Positions 51,717-60,344 of a stretch of DNA of 64,000 nt are shown here, piece after piece. Origin of the DNA: Sulfurimonas sp. hsl 1-7. GTDB lineage: Bacteria > Campylobacterota > Campylobacteria > Campylobacterales > Sulfurimonadaceae. Location: positions 62,001 to 126,000 of the forward strand of contig NZ_JAUIRR010000003.1 of the NCBI RefSeq assembly GCF_030577135.1. The letters run 5' to 3'. The position numbers were made by a program, and so were the translations under genes. The notes below the pieces were generated by a model. The model was not told where the DNA came from. It saw nothing but the letters and a program-made list of their open reading frames with translations, and did no database searches. Each line of letters starts with the position of its first letter. The stretch's first letter is position 1.

Positions 51717-54497
51717 ATGAAGTATGCAACTTTAGGTTCTATAGCACTTACTACACTTCTTGTAAGTGGATTTAGTGGTTGTGGTTCAGATAGTGACACA
51801 AGTAGTGTAACAAGCACTACACCGTCTTTAACTGGGTATTATTTAGACTCAGCGGTTGCCGGAGTAGACTACAATACTTCTGGTGGTTATCAAGGTTATA
51901 CGGGAAGTGATGGCTCATTTAAATTTAATGCGGGAGATAGTGTATCTTTACGATTAGGAGATATTACGCTTAGAAATATCTCTTCTGCAAATCTTACAAA
52001 CGGTAAAAAGATTATTGAAACAGATGATGCCGTTATTACTTTTCTTCAATCAATCGATGATGACGGAAATGCAACAAACGGTATATCTGTTACCAGTCAA
52101 ACACGTACAGCAGTTCAAGAGTGGGCAACTGAAAACAGCATCACTTCACTTGAAGTAAATGCGACACACTTAATAGGTGCAAATGAACTGCAAACAAAAC
52201 TTCAGGCAAACGATTTAAATCAGACACAGATCAAAACAATAGAAGAAGCTCGTACCCATTTGGCAGCTACATTAGCAGCAGAACCAGATGCAAAAATTTT
52301 ATATACTGATTATAAAGGTGAGACGAGAGAGGCTTTATCGAGTGCTGCAGCTGCAGAGTACCATACAGGTGAAGGTTACGGGCATACATTATTTGACAGT
52401 GCAGATAACAAATGTCAAAACTGTCATAATGAACTCTACGATACTTGGAAAGGCTCTATGCACGGAAAATCTTGGTCAGATCCTATTTTCCAAAGTAAAT
52501 ACCAAGACTTTTTACGAACGCAGATCAATAAAATCGGTGAAGATAAGACAAGTGTAGGTGGTATACCATATACTGAAGCGATGGTATCTAAAGTAGCTCT
52601 TACATGTGTAAAATGTCATGCTCCGGCAGCTTATTATGCAGGTGACTTCAAAGCTACACTTACAACGCTTCAAACAGGTGCAGATACAACAGCTTTACAA
52701 AATGCTCAAGCTAATGATCAAAGCAATCTGGCAACGACAACTACGACTTATGATCCTACACAAGAAGCAAGTGTAGTTGCAGTAAGTCATACAACCGGTA
52801 CTTTATATAAACTCTCTTACCATGTAGGTCATGAAGCAAACCGTGAAGGGATTAACTGTGCATTTTGTCATAGTATAGAAACTCCAAGATTAATGGGACT
52901 AACGCAGGATCCTGCAAGCTATACACTCCTTAAAGATCTACGTGTAGGACCGCATGGACCGGTAAAAGCTGCAGCAGGAACAGCTCTAAACTATAATGTA
53001 GATGCAACTGATCCGGATATGAATAAGTTCTTTAGACTTTGGGGACCTGAAAAATATAGTAATCCTGCAAGTACGCCAAAAAATGTAAATGATTACGATA
53101 TAGCAAAATCTGCTGACGGTAGATACACTATGGCGAGTAAAGATCTTAACGGTACAGACGGAAAAGTACATTATACAGGTGGACCGTTCTATGGACCTTT
53201 CGGTGTAACTGGTCTTAGAAATGAAAACAGTACTGATGAGACAAACAGAACTGCTCAAGTACATCCTGATTTTGATTATGCTACAAACAATCATTTTGGA
53301 AACAACGGAAAAACATTATGTTTATCTTGTCACCAAAGAAGTGCAGGTGCAGCAGTGCCAAGCGGTGAAGATGGTGCGGGACAATTTATGGAACTATGTT
53401 CTACATGGAATGCAGTTACAACCGGAACTGATGATAATATCCAAGATACAGCAACTTCTCCAAAATGTACTAAGTGTCATATGGAGCGTATTGAAGGCAA
53501 AGTACTACATCAATGGGCAAGTCCGGATAAACTCTTTACAGACAAAACATTACTTACTTCACACTTCTATGCTGATGACAGTGAAGGATTCGGTGATGAG
53601 AACCCTGTTGCAAGTGGATGGTTAAACTCTCATGCATTCCTAGGTGCTAGTAAAACAGGTGGGGATAAAGCAGCAGCTGTCGCTAAAATAAAAAGCGGTT
53701 TTAATGCTGATGTTACAACATCTGTTAGCGGTAATATACTAACTGTTACAACTACTATTACAAATAAAACTGCACATATGTTCCCTGGTGCTCATCCTAT
53801 GAGAAGAACATTAAGCCGTATTATCGTTACAGATGAAAATGGGACTATGTTACCGGTTGTAAGTGCTACGGGAGCATCTACATTTGGAGATATAACAAAC
53901 AGTGTTGCAACACTTACAGGAAAAACACTTCATAGCAGTGCTGCTAGTTCAGTATCTGTAAACCTAAACGGTAGTGATGCATTAGATTTCCCAGGAAAAG
54001 TAGCTGATCTTAACGGTAGTGCAGTATCAAGTCAAAAGTTTACTGCTGAAAATGTTACGATAACTGGAGCAGATACAACTATTGCAAATCAATATATTGA
54101 TGGTACAGATACTAAAGGTACCGTATTTAATGCTGCAATCATTAACAGTACTGATACGACAAACTTTACTCGTATCTATGGACATGAAACAGGTAAAAAG
54201 TATGATTTAGATAATAATACTTCTACACCTACGGTATTTGTAGTACGTCCTGGATTTGATTCAAACATGGTAGAAAGTGATAACCGTTTAAGTCCAAATG
54301 AGACTGAGACATACACACTTACTTATGATATCTCTGGAAAAACAGGCGTATCGACTACATACAAAGTTTACTATATGCAAAAAGGTGCAAACGGTAAATT
54401 CTTAACAGGTGCAGATGGTTGGTTAGACCAAGCATTAAGCGATAGTAAAAAACTTCTAGTTACAGAAGTATTTAGCAAAACAGTTACGGAGAATTAA
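51717..54497 (+). CDS. Pentahaem c-type cytochrome lipoprotein
   Basis: 926 residues. N-terminal signal with lipobox-like GFSGC (Cys 22) predicts lipid anchoring. Five CxxCH haem sites begin at C233, C297, C381, C535 and C584 (CQNCH, CVKCH, CAFCH, CLSCH, CTKCH). LYDTWKGSMHGKSWSDPIF after the first haem is typical of cytochrome c554-like multihaem proteins. Residues ~25-230 have no haem, and ~650-926 are beta-rich, Thr/Asn-rich and haem-free, perhaps a surface or partner-binding domain. Redox partner and substrate are unknown. It is monocistronic with AAGGGGA as ribosome-binding site; the 189-base gap before it has several AT-rich -10-like boxes but no clear promoter. A two-component system converges on it. 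Confidence 0.85.
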   Translation: MKYATLGSIALTTLLVSGFSGCGSDSDTSSVTSTTPSLTGYYLDSAVAGVDYNTSGGYQGYTGSDGSFKFNAGDSVSLRLGDITLRNISSANLTNGKKIIETDDAVITFLQSIDDDGNATNGISVTSQTRTAVQEWATENSITSLEVNATHLIGANELQTKLQANDLNQTQIKTIEEARTHLAATLAAEPDAKILYTDYKGETREALSSAAAAEYHTGEGYGHTLFDSADNKCQNCHNELYDTWKGSMHGKSWSDPIFQSKYQDFLRTQINKIGEDKTSVGGIPYTEAMVSKVALTCVKCHAPAAYYAGDFKATLTTLQTGADTTALQNAQANDQSNLATTTTTYDPTQEASVVAVSHTTGTLYKLSYHVGHEANREGINCAFCHSIETPRLMGLTQDPASYTLLKDLRVGPHGPVKAAAGTALNYNVDATDPDMNKFFRLWGPEKYSNPASTPKNVNDYDIAKSADGRYTMASKDLNGTDGKVHYTGGPFYGPFGVTGLRNENSTDETNRTAQVHPDFDYATNNHFGNNGKTLCLSCHQRSAGAAVPSGEDGAGQFMELCSTWNAVTTGTDDNIQDTATSPKCTKCHMERIEGKVLHQWASPDKLFTDKTLLTSHFYADDSEGFGDENPVASGWLNSHAFLGASKTGGDKAAAVAKIKSGFNADVTTSVSGNILTVTTTITNKTAHMFPGAHPMRRTLSRIIVTDENGTMLPVVSATGASTFGDITNSVATLTGKTLHSSAASSVSVNLNGSDALDFPGKVADLNGSAVSSQKFTAENVTITGADTTIANQYIDGTDTKGTVFNAAIINSTDTTNFTRIYGHETGKKYDLDNNTSTPTVFVVRPGFDSNMVESDNRLSPNETETYTLTYDISGKTGVSTTYKVYYMQKGANGKFLTGADGWLDQALSDSKKLLVTEVFSKTVTEN

Positions 54498-54508
54498 TTC
54501 TCCGTAAC
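54483..54508. terminator. Perfect 26-base palindrome at the convergent ends of the cytochrome and histidine kinase genes
   Basis: GTTACGGAGAATT and AATTCTCCGTAAC are exact reverse complements with no spacer; the inner bases would form the loop. It contains the cytochrome stop (54495-54497) and touches the kinase stop (54508-54510). No T-tract on either side. Confidence 0.5.
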
Positions 54509-55725
54509 TACCCCTCCTGCCCTTCAAAAGTAATTACAGTATAAAACAATCCATCTTTCTCATACGCATCGTATGTATACTCTAATTTATCTGCAAGTCT
54601 TTTAATAAGCTTTGTTCCAATGTGGGAACTAAAAAGTAACTCATCACTTTTATTGTCTATCTCATTTACGATTTTCAGTTGATGTTTTTTGGCATCTACA
54701 TAAGTGTTGATCGTTGTTCCGTTTTTCGTATGCATAAAAATATTTTCAAATATAGCCTGCATCACTCTGCCAATCGCTTCTTTATGAATGTAAAGAGAAA
54801 AATCTTCTTGCAGGTTTGAGATCATATGGAGCTCTTTTTTTGCAAGAATAGGCTTAAACAACTCCTGCATCATACTACATTGATTTTGCATCGGAACAAA
54901 CTCTTTTTCTTGCTGTATATCCCACTCAATCGCTTTTAAAAAGATAAGTTCTCTTAGTTTATTACTGATAGTATTGATGTCATTATTACTCTCGTGTAAA
55001 AACTCCTCTTTATCCATATCGCTTTTTGAGAAGAGGTCAAGTCTTGCTTTTAAGATAGATATCGGTGTTTTAATCTCATGAGCCGCCTCTTTAAAAATAT
55101 CTTGCTTCTCTTTACATAAGAGTTGATTTTTTTGCTGAAGATTTAAAATTGCATCTTTGAGCGCATTGATCTCGTAACTTCCTGAACATATCTCTAAAGA
55201 GTCTTGTTTTTGTGCACCTGCATGACAATAAGAGACTAAACATTTTAACGGGTAAAGAAGTTTTTTTAACAATAAGTGGAATATCGCAATAGCAAATAGT
55301 AATAAAAATAATAAACCAAGACCTAACTCCAATATTAGTGTATGAACTTCTTTATTAACTCCCTCTTCATTTGCAATAAGAACTACATATTTATCATTAG
55401 GAAGTATTTCTACAAGACTTAATAAAGGTAGGTTTTTCGGAATATTATCAACATAAGATACTTCGATATCTTCTAATGTATCAAAACTCTCCGGATGAAA
55501 ATTTTTTTCTGTTTCAATATACTCTGTTTTAAAATTCTTAGAAGAGTTCATATATAATTTAGACTCTACTATGTAATGTGCAATTATATGCATTTTATAT
55601 AATAAATTTTGTTCTAATGAACGTCTGTGATCTGAAATAATATATGAACCTAAAACTAGTGTTATAAAAATAACTGTAACACTCATATAAATTAAAAGTG
55701 TTGTTTGTAAAGAGTACTTATTCAA
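54508..55725 (-). CDS. Sensor histidine kinase
   Basis: 405 residues from TTG 55725 with GGGGA upstream. Two membrane helices (~8-30 and ~128-150) frame a ~100-residue periplasmic sensor. The H-box EAAHEIKTPISILKARLD (His ~217) is intact. The catalytic domain has an N-box-like QAIFENIFMHTKNGT but a poor G1 box, then SSHIGTKLIKRLADKL. It overlaps the response regulator by 8 bases, so the pair is coupled. Signal unknown; no other regulatory target is visible except the convergent cytochrome or its own operon. Confidence 0.88.
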   Translation of the reverse strand: MNKYSLQTTLLIYMSVTVIFITLVLGSYIISDHRRSLEQNLLYKMHIIAHYIVESKLYMNSSKNFKTEYIETEKNFHPESFDTLEDIEVSYVDNIPKNLPLLSLVEILPNDKYVVLIANEEGVNKEVHTLILELGLGLLFLLLFAIAIFHLLLKKLLYPLKCLVSYCHAGAQKQDSLEICSGSYEINALKDAILNLQQKNQLLCKEKQDIFKEAAHEIKTPISILKARLDLFSKSDMDKEEFLHESNNDINTISNKLRELIFLKAIEWDIQQEKEFVPMQNQCSMMQELFKPILAKKELHMISNLQEDFSLYIHKEAIGRVMQAIFENIFMHTKNGTTINTYVDAKKHQLKIVNEIDNKSDELLFSSHIGTKLIKRLADKLEYTYDAYEKDGLFYTVITFEGQEG

Positions 55726-56365
55726 TAGTGTATCCCCTTGTTTTAATCGTTTTGATCAATGATATAGGTAGTTTTTTTCTAATGTTTTTAATGGTAACGT
55801 CTAACGTATTTGAGGAGATATTTTGAGGATTGATATAAAGGGCATCCAGTAATTCATCTTTGGAGATTATAGAACCTCTTTTTTGCAGCAGATAGAAAAA
55901 AAGGTTGTTCTCTTTTTTAGAGAGTGAGATCACTTCCCCTTCATATAGTAATGTTTTTTCAACCGTATTACATGTCAAGCCATCTATGCAAACTTCAGGA
56001 AGCGGTTGATTTTTTCTCCCCTGGACATGGATACGGGCTAGTAGTTCGTCATTGTCAAAAGGTTTGTCAAGGTAATCATCAGCACCTAGATTTAAGCCTT
56101 TGATCTTATCCCCTATGCTGTCATAAGCACTAATTACTATAATGCTTGTTAAAGCACTTTTCTTTTTAATAGTCTCAATAAGTTCAAGACCTATATCTAC
56201 ACCGTTAATATTACGATCAAGGAGTACGACATCATAATTAAACTGTGCTATATATACCTTCGCTTCTTCGATTGTATGGACGGTATCTACTCTAAAATGG
56301 AGTAATAAAAAAGTACTTACAAGTTTTGCTAGAACGAGATCATCCTCTAACATTAAAATTCGCAC
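55718..56365 (-). CDS. OmpR-family response regulator
   Basis: 215 residues from GTG 56365 with AGGAG 6 bases upstream. Receiver: acidic pair in MLEDDLVLAK, phospho-acceptor Asp in YDVVLLDRNINGVD (~51), and Lys in LDKPFDNDEL. C-terminal winged helix: LSKKENNLFFYLLQKRGSIISKDELLDALY and TLDVTIKNIRKKLPISLIKTIKTRGYTI. Starts 9 bases after the DUF2393 gene, suggesting co-transcription with the ilvE run. Confidence 0.92.
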   Translation of the reverse strand: MRILMLEDDLVLAKLVSTFLLLHFRVDTVHTIEEAKVYIAQFNYDVVLLDRNINGVDIGLELIETIKKKSALTSIIVISAYDSIGDKIKGLNLGADDYLDKPFDNDELLARIHVQGRKNQPLPEVCIDGLTCNTVEKTLLYEGEVISLSKKENNLFFYLLQKRGSIISKDELLDALYINPQNISSNTLDVTIKNIRKKLPISLIKTIKTRGYTIE

Positions 56366-56374
56366 ACTTAACTC

Positions 56375-56923
56375 CTAGTGAGCTTCAAGTTTAATATAGT
56401 CTGCTGTACTTGTAAAATATGGAGGATATTCAAAGTAAACTCTGAAAGATTCTGCTTTTCCAGGTTTCATATCTTTTGCGATCACAAATTTTTTAATGAT
56501 AGTTTGCGGTTTATCTCTCTCAAATCCAAGGCCGTCGTTAAAAAACTCAAAAAAGCCTGTAGACTTGTAAAAGCTTCCCCCTTTTACATTACCCGTAGCA
56601 TGACCTCGGTTAACCAGCTTAATCTCTATAGTAACTTTACCGATGGGGAAACTACCTGTATTTTTTACTACACCGCTGTAAACAATCTTTTCAATACTCA
56701 ACAGGCGTTTATTCTTTACCTTATAAAGCTTTGCCGACTTTGTATATTTATCAACAACAAAGACACTGAAAATTGCTAAAAATACACTAACTAATACTGT
56801 AGTAAAAAGCATTGAAGTTTTTAATGAAGCTTTTTTTTGTTTGAAAGATTTATACACCCCAACGACGAATAGAAGAAATATTACAAAAAAAGTTATATAA
56901 TGTACGTAGTTTAATGCAGTCAT
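56375..56923 (-). CDS. DUF2393 family membrane protein (second copy)
   Basis: 182 residues. Two N-terminal hydrophobic helices (~8-24 and ~38-60), then a ~115-residue extracytoplasmic beta-sandwich-like domain containing VYSGVVKNTGSFPIGKVTIEIKLVN, which looks like the FxxG-type domain of DUF2393. I know this family as largely restricted to Campylobacterota; function unknown. Overlaps the first copy by 4 bases (ATGA). Confidence 0.7.
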   Translation of the reverse strand: MTALNYVHYITFFVIFLLFVVGVYKSFKQKKASLKTSMLFTTVLVSVFLAIFSVFVVDKYTKSAKLYKVKNKRLLSIEKIVYSGVVKNTGSFPIGKVTIEIKLVNRGHATGNVKGGSFYKSTGFFEFFNDGLGFERDKPQTIIKKFVIAKDMKPGKAESFRVYFEYPPYFTSTADYIKLEAH

Positions 56924-57435
56924 TTACAATCAGCCTCTAGAGAAATATTATAATTATTTTGGTATCTAAAAGGCTCTACAATAATTTTAAACTCTTGCGT
57001 TTCACCTTTTAAAATATTATCTTTAGTTATCGACATTTTTTTAAAAGGCTTTAATTCGTAGATATAGTTTTTAAACTTATTACTTGTCACTTTATACGCA
57101 GATGCAACGATCTTACACTGAGAAAAATCCCTTTTAGAGAGGTTGGTAATTTTCCCTTTTACAACGACCGCTTCTACAAAGCTAAGTTTTTTTTGACTGA
57201 GTAGTTCAACTTTATTTTTAAAAAGATATTTATGAAGTTCTATATATCCGTAAGTGGGAGCGATTATGAAAATTCCAAATGCTAAAAGGACTAAAAACAC
57301 TGCGGTTTTTAATCGGTTACGTAATACGATCGCTAGGATGATTAAAATTAAGAAGGTAAGTAAAACAGTTCCAAAGAGAATATAATCTTGTGTAATTAAT
57401 CCGTCAATAAAACTCTTAAACCTACTACCCTGCAT
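56920..57435 (-). CDS. DUF2393 family membrane protein (first copy)
   Basis: 171 residues with the same plan as its neighbour: two helices (~20-40 and ~46-66) and a beta-rich domain with VVVKGKITNLSKRDFSQCKIVASAYKV. The two proteins are clearly related in layout, so they look like a tandem duplication. Starts 5 bases after the hisIE stop. Confidence 0.7.
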   Translation of the reverse strand: MQGSRFKSFIDGLITQDYILFGTVLLTFLILIILAIVLRNRLKTAVFLVLLAFGIFIIAPTYGYIELHKYLFKNKVELLSQKKLSFVEAVVVKGKITNLSKRDFSQCKIVASAYKVTSNKFKNYIYELKPFKKMSITKDNILKGETQEFKIIVEPFRYQNNYNISLEADCK

Positions 57436-57440
57436 CTTAC

Positions 57441-58124
57441 CTACTTATCGTCCCTTGAGTTTTTCTCGGCAATTCCGCTCATTCCGAATCTACGGGCAAG
57501 CTCTTGCTTAATGCGATCAGGAGAGATGTTTTTGCTGGCAAGTGCAACTAACATGTGGTATGTAAGGTCTGCCGCCTCATATACCATCTCCTCTTCATCG
57601 TTGTCTTTATGCGCAAAACAATACTCTCCGGCTTCCTCTACAACTTTTTTCAAAATTGTATTTTCACCTTTATGTAAAAGTTTTGCCGTCCAAGATGTTG
57701 AAGGATCTGCATTTTTACGCTCTTGAATCGTATGGTACAGTGTATCGATCACACCGTAGGCTGCAGTTGTATCTACTTCAACCTCGCTAGTTGTTTCACC
57801 GCTTTTTAGCTCTGTGAAAAAGCAAGATTTACGTCCCGTATGACATGCTACACCCTCTTGTGTAACCTTAATCAAAAGAGTATCGTTGTCACAGTCAAGA
57901 TTAAAAGAATGAATTGTTTGGATGTGTCCGCTGCTCTCACCCTTTTTCCAAATACGCTGCTTACTTCTAGAGTAATAATGTGCAATATTTGTCTCTAAAG
58001 AAAGCCCTAGTGCCTCTTTATCCATGTATGCCATCATGAGCACTTCATTCGTTGAAACTTCCTGAACAATGACAGGAAGAAGCTCCTGCTTCTCCCAGTC
58101 TACTCTGTTAACAATCTCTTTCAT
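57441..58124 (-). CDS. hisIE: Bifunctional phosphoribosyl-AMP cyclohydrolase / phosphoribosyl-ATP pyrophosphatase
   Basis: 227 residues. The HisI half (1-~115) shows MMAYMDKEALGLSLETNIAHYYSRSKQRIWKKGESSGH, DCDNDTLLIKV and GVACHTGRKSCFF, with the zinc and Mg ligands. The HisE half (~130-220) shows EEAGEYCFAHKDNDEEEMVYEAADLTYHMLV, the acidic MazG-like site. It performs the second and third steps of histidine synthesis. The 3-base gap from the SPFH gene and 5-base gap to DUF2393 place it inside a mixed operon. Confidence 0.96.
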   Translation of the reverse strand: MKEIVNRVDWEKQELLPVIVQEVSTNEVLMMAYMDKEALGLSLETNIAHYYSRSKQRIWKKGESSGHIQTIHSFNLDCDNDTLLIKVTQEGVACHTGRKSCFFTELKSGETTSEVEVDTTAAYGVIDTLYHTIQERKNADPSTSWTAKLLHKGENTILKKVVEEAGEYCFAHKDNDEEEMVYEAADLTYHMLVALASKNISPDRIKQELARRFGMSGIAEKNSRDDK

Positions 58125-58127
58125 AAC

Positions 58128-59243
58128 CTACTGAGCCGTTGTTCTTTGTTTAGCGTTTTTCATATCAACCCAAATATTTGGAGTTGAACCACCAGGCGTT
58201 AAGAAGATTTTTGCATCTTTATTTGTTTGAAGTGCTTCGTTAAATTTCCCTTGAACTTTGATCTGCTCTAGTTGTAAAAGTTTTGGTGTTAACGATTTTG
58301 AGATTAAATCATTTGCTTTTGCTTTTGCTTTTGCCTCAATAGTTACGGCATCTGCCTTACCTTGTGCTTCAATACGAGCTTTCTCAGCCACACCCTGTGC
58401 TTCAGCTGCACGTTTTAATGCATCTTGTTTTGCACGTTCTACTTCTTGTTGTGCACGCTCAACTTCTTGTTTTGCAACTTGAACGCGCTCAATCTGTTCT
58501 TTTACTTTTTGAGGTAAAACAATCTCACGAAGCTGAACCGATTGTAAAATAGCCGGAGAGTTCTCTAAACCTTCGATATTTTCACGAATACCAGTTTCAA
58601 TAGCACGTGCTATCGTGTTTCTCTCACGTGGTAAAAGTTCCGCTTCATATTTACCGACAACGTTACGAACAACGTCACGAACAACAGGGTTAATAATTTT
58701 ATCTTCCCAGCTGAATCCCCAGTTAGAGATCGTTTGTGCTGCAAGTTGTGAGTTTAGACGGTACTGAACAGTAAGTTCGATACTTACCGGTAAACCACGT
58801 TTATCAAGAACCGTAATTGCAGGTTTTGTTAAAATCCCTGAATTGTTAGCACTCATTTCAACTTTAGTCGCATAGTTGATTACACGTACTTTTGTATCTA
58901 CAAGATACACTTTTTGGATAACAGGGATGATGAAATGAAGTCCCGGTAAAAGTGCTTGATCTTCGTACTTACCGTTTGTACTTAAAATACCTCTTTGCCC
59001 CTCTTCGATAATCGTAAAAGGTTTTGCAAGAACAAGAACAATTACGATAGCGATAATAAAGTATAACAGTCCAGCTTTTCCGCCGCCAAAATTAAAATCT
59101 ATATTTGGCATTTGCGGACCTTTTGGTCCACCACTGTTACCGCCACCAGAGTTTGATGACGTTTTTTTATAACCGCTTTCACTTTTTTTCTTATTAAAAT
59201 AATCGTTCATATCCGAGGCCATTTTCATACTCTCTTCTTTCAT
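58128..59243 (-). CDS. SPFH-domain (prohibitin/HflK-like) membrane protein
   Basis: 371 residues. A Gly/Ser-rich cytoplasmic N-terminus (~20-55), one membrane helix (~57-78), the SPFH/band 7 domain (~80-260: IIEEGQRGILSTNGKYEDQALLPGLHFIIPVIQKVYLVDTKV) and a long Ala/Glu/Lys coiled coil (~255-320). HflK/HflC-like proteins form membrane rings that hold FtsH or organise microdomains. No HflC partner follows, so it is a stand-alone member. In-frame Met codons at 6 and 8 are alternative starts. Confidence 0.85.
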   Translation of the reverse strand: MKEESMKMASDMNDYFNKKKSESGYKKTSSNSGGGNSGGPKGPQMPNIDFNFGGGKAGLLYFIIAIVIVLVLAKPFTIIEEGQRGILSTNGKYEDQALLPGLHFIIPVIQKVYLVDTKVRVINYATKVEMSANNSGILTKPAITVLDKRGLPVSIELTVQYRLNSQLAAQTISNWGFSWEDKIINPVVRDVVRNVVGKYEAELLPRERNTIARAIETGIRENIEGLENSPAILQSVQLREIVLPQKVKEQIERVQVAKQEVERAQQEVERAKQDALKRAAEAQGVAEKARIEAQGKADAVTIEAKAKAKANDLISKSLTPKLLQLEQIKVQGKFNEALQTNKDAKIFLTPGGSTPNIWVDMKNAKQRTTAQ

Positions 59244-59276
59244 ATTCTCTTCTTTCTTTTTAGTTCTTTTATCTGT

Positions 59277-60197
59277 TTAGTCAATATATGTTAAATAGTG
59301 CTCGTATTTTGCATTACGTCCAAATACAATATCAAAATATGTACTTTGAAGTTTCTCTGTAATCTCACCGCGAGAACCACAACCGATAATTCTAGCATCT
59401 ACTTGTGCAACAGGTGTAATCTCTGCAGCAGTTCCCGTTAAGAACGCTTCATCTGCAATATATACCTCTTCACGAGTAATACGGCGACGGCTTACTTTGT
59501 AGCCCATATCTTCTGCCATCTCTATTACAGTTTTTTGTGTAATCGATGCTAAAGCGTTGTCACTTGGCGGTGTAATTATCTCACCATCTTTGATCATGAA
59601 AAATGATGCACCGCTTGCTTCTGCAACATACCCTTGGTCATCTAGTAAAAGTGCCTCGTCATATCCGCAGTCAATAGCTTCATATTTTGCCATTTGTGAA
59701 TTTAAGTAATTTGCAGTAGCTTTTGCTTTACCCATGTTTGAAGTATTCGCAGGTCTTGTCATAGAAGCGATTTTAAGTTTAATACCTTTTCTTAAACCCT
59801 CTTCTCCAAGATATGCACCCCATTCCCATGCAGCCATTACAGTTTCAACAGGAGCGTTTTTATGATAAACACCCATTACACCGTAACCTAAAAATGCAAA
59901 TGGTCTGATATATACGTTATCTCCAGTGAACTCATTTTTTCTTAAAAGTTCGATCTGTGCTTCGTTCATCTCTTCTACACTGTACGGAATCTCCATAAGT
60001 GTCATTTTTGCCGATTCTTTTAATCTTTTCGTATGATCATTTAAACGAAAAATTGCATACCCTTTTGCAGTCTTGTATGCTTTTGTCCCTTCAATTACAC
60101 CATTTCCATAGTGAAGTGTGTGTGAAAGTACGTGTGTTTTTGCATTATCCCATGCTACAAATTCGCCATTCATCCAAATATATTTGGCTGCATCCAT
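59277..60197 (-). CDS. ilvE: Branched-chain amino acid aminotransferase
   Basis: 306 residues, fold-type IV PLP enzyme. It makes Leu, Ile and Val from 2-oxo acids and glutamate. Motifs: YIWMNGEFVAWDNAKTHVLSHTLHYGNGVIEGTKAY, RLNDHTKRLKESAKM, the PLP Lys in NMGKAKATANYLNSQM, DEALLLDDQGYVAEASGASFF and the C-terminal AFLTGTAAEITPVAQVD. It heads the ilvE-SPFH-hisIE-DUF2393-RR-HK run. Confidence 0.96.
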   Translation of the reverse strand: MDAAKYIWMNGEFVAWDNAKTHVLSHTLHYGNGVIEGTKAYKTAKGYAIFRLNDHTKRLKESAKMTLMEIPYSVEEMNEAQIELLRKNEFTGDNVYIRPFAFLGYGVMGVYHKNAPVETVMAAWEWGAYLGEEGLRKGIKLKIASMTRPANTSNMGKAKATANYLNSQMAKYEAIDCGYDEALLLDDQGYVAEASGASFFMIKDGEIITPPSDNALASITQKTVIEMAEDMGYKVSRRRITREEVYIADEAFLTGTAAEITPVAQVDARIIGCGSRGEITEKLQSTYFDIVFGRNAKYEHYLTYID

Positions 60198-60295
60198 TTA
60201 ATTTTCTCCAATAAGAATTACATATAAAATTGCGTTATTGTATCGAAAATGATGTTTATGTTGTATTAAACTTTTTATAGGAGATATAAGTAGTA

Positions 60296-60324
60296 CATAA
60301 TTCCTAAATAAACTAGGAATTATG
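60296..60324. repeat. Perfect 11-base inverted repeat between TonB receptor and ilvE
   Basis: CATAATTCCTA (60296-60306) and TAGGAATTATG (60314-60324) around a 7-base loop. It lies 21 bases after the receptor stop, so a terminator is the simplest reading, but no T-tract follows; an operator for ilvE is the alternative. Confidence 0.5.
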
Positions 60325-60344
60325 CAGTGTGTAAAGGAGAGTTT

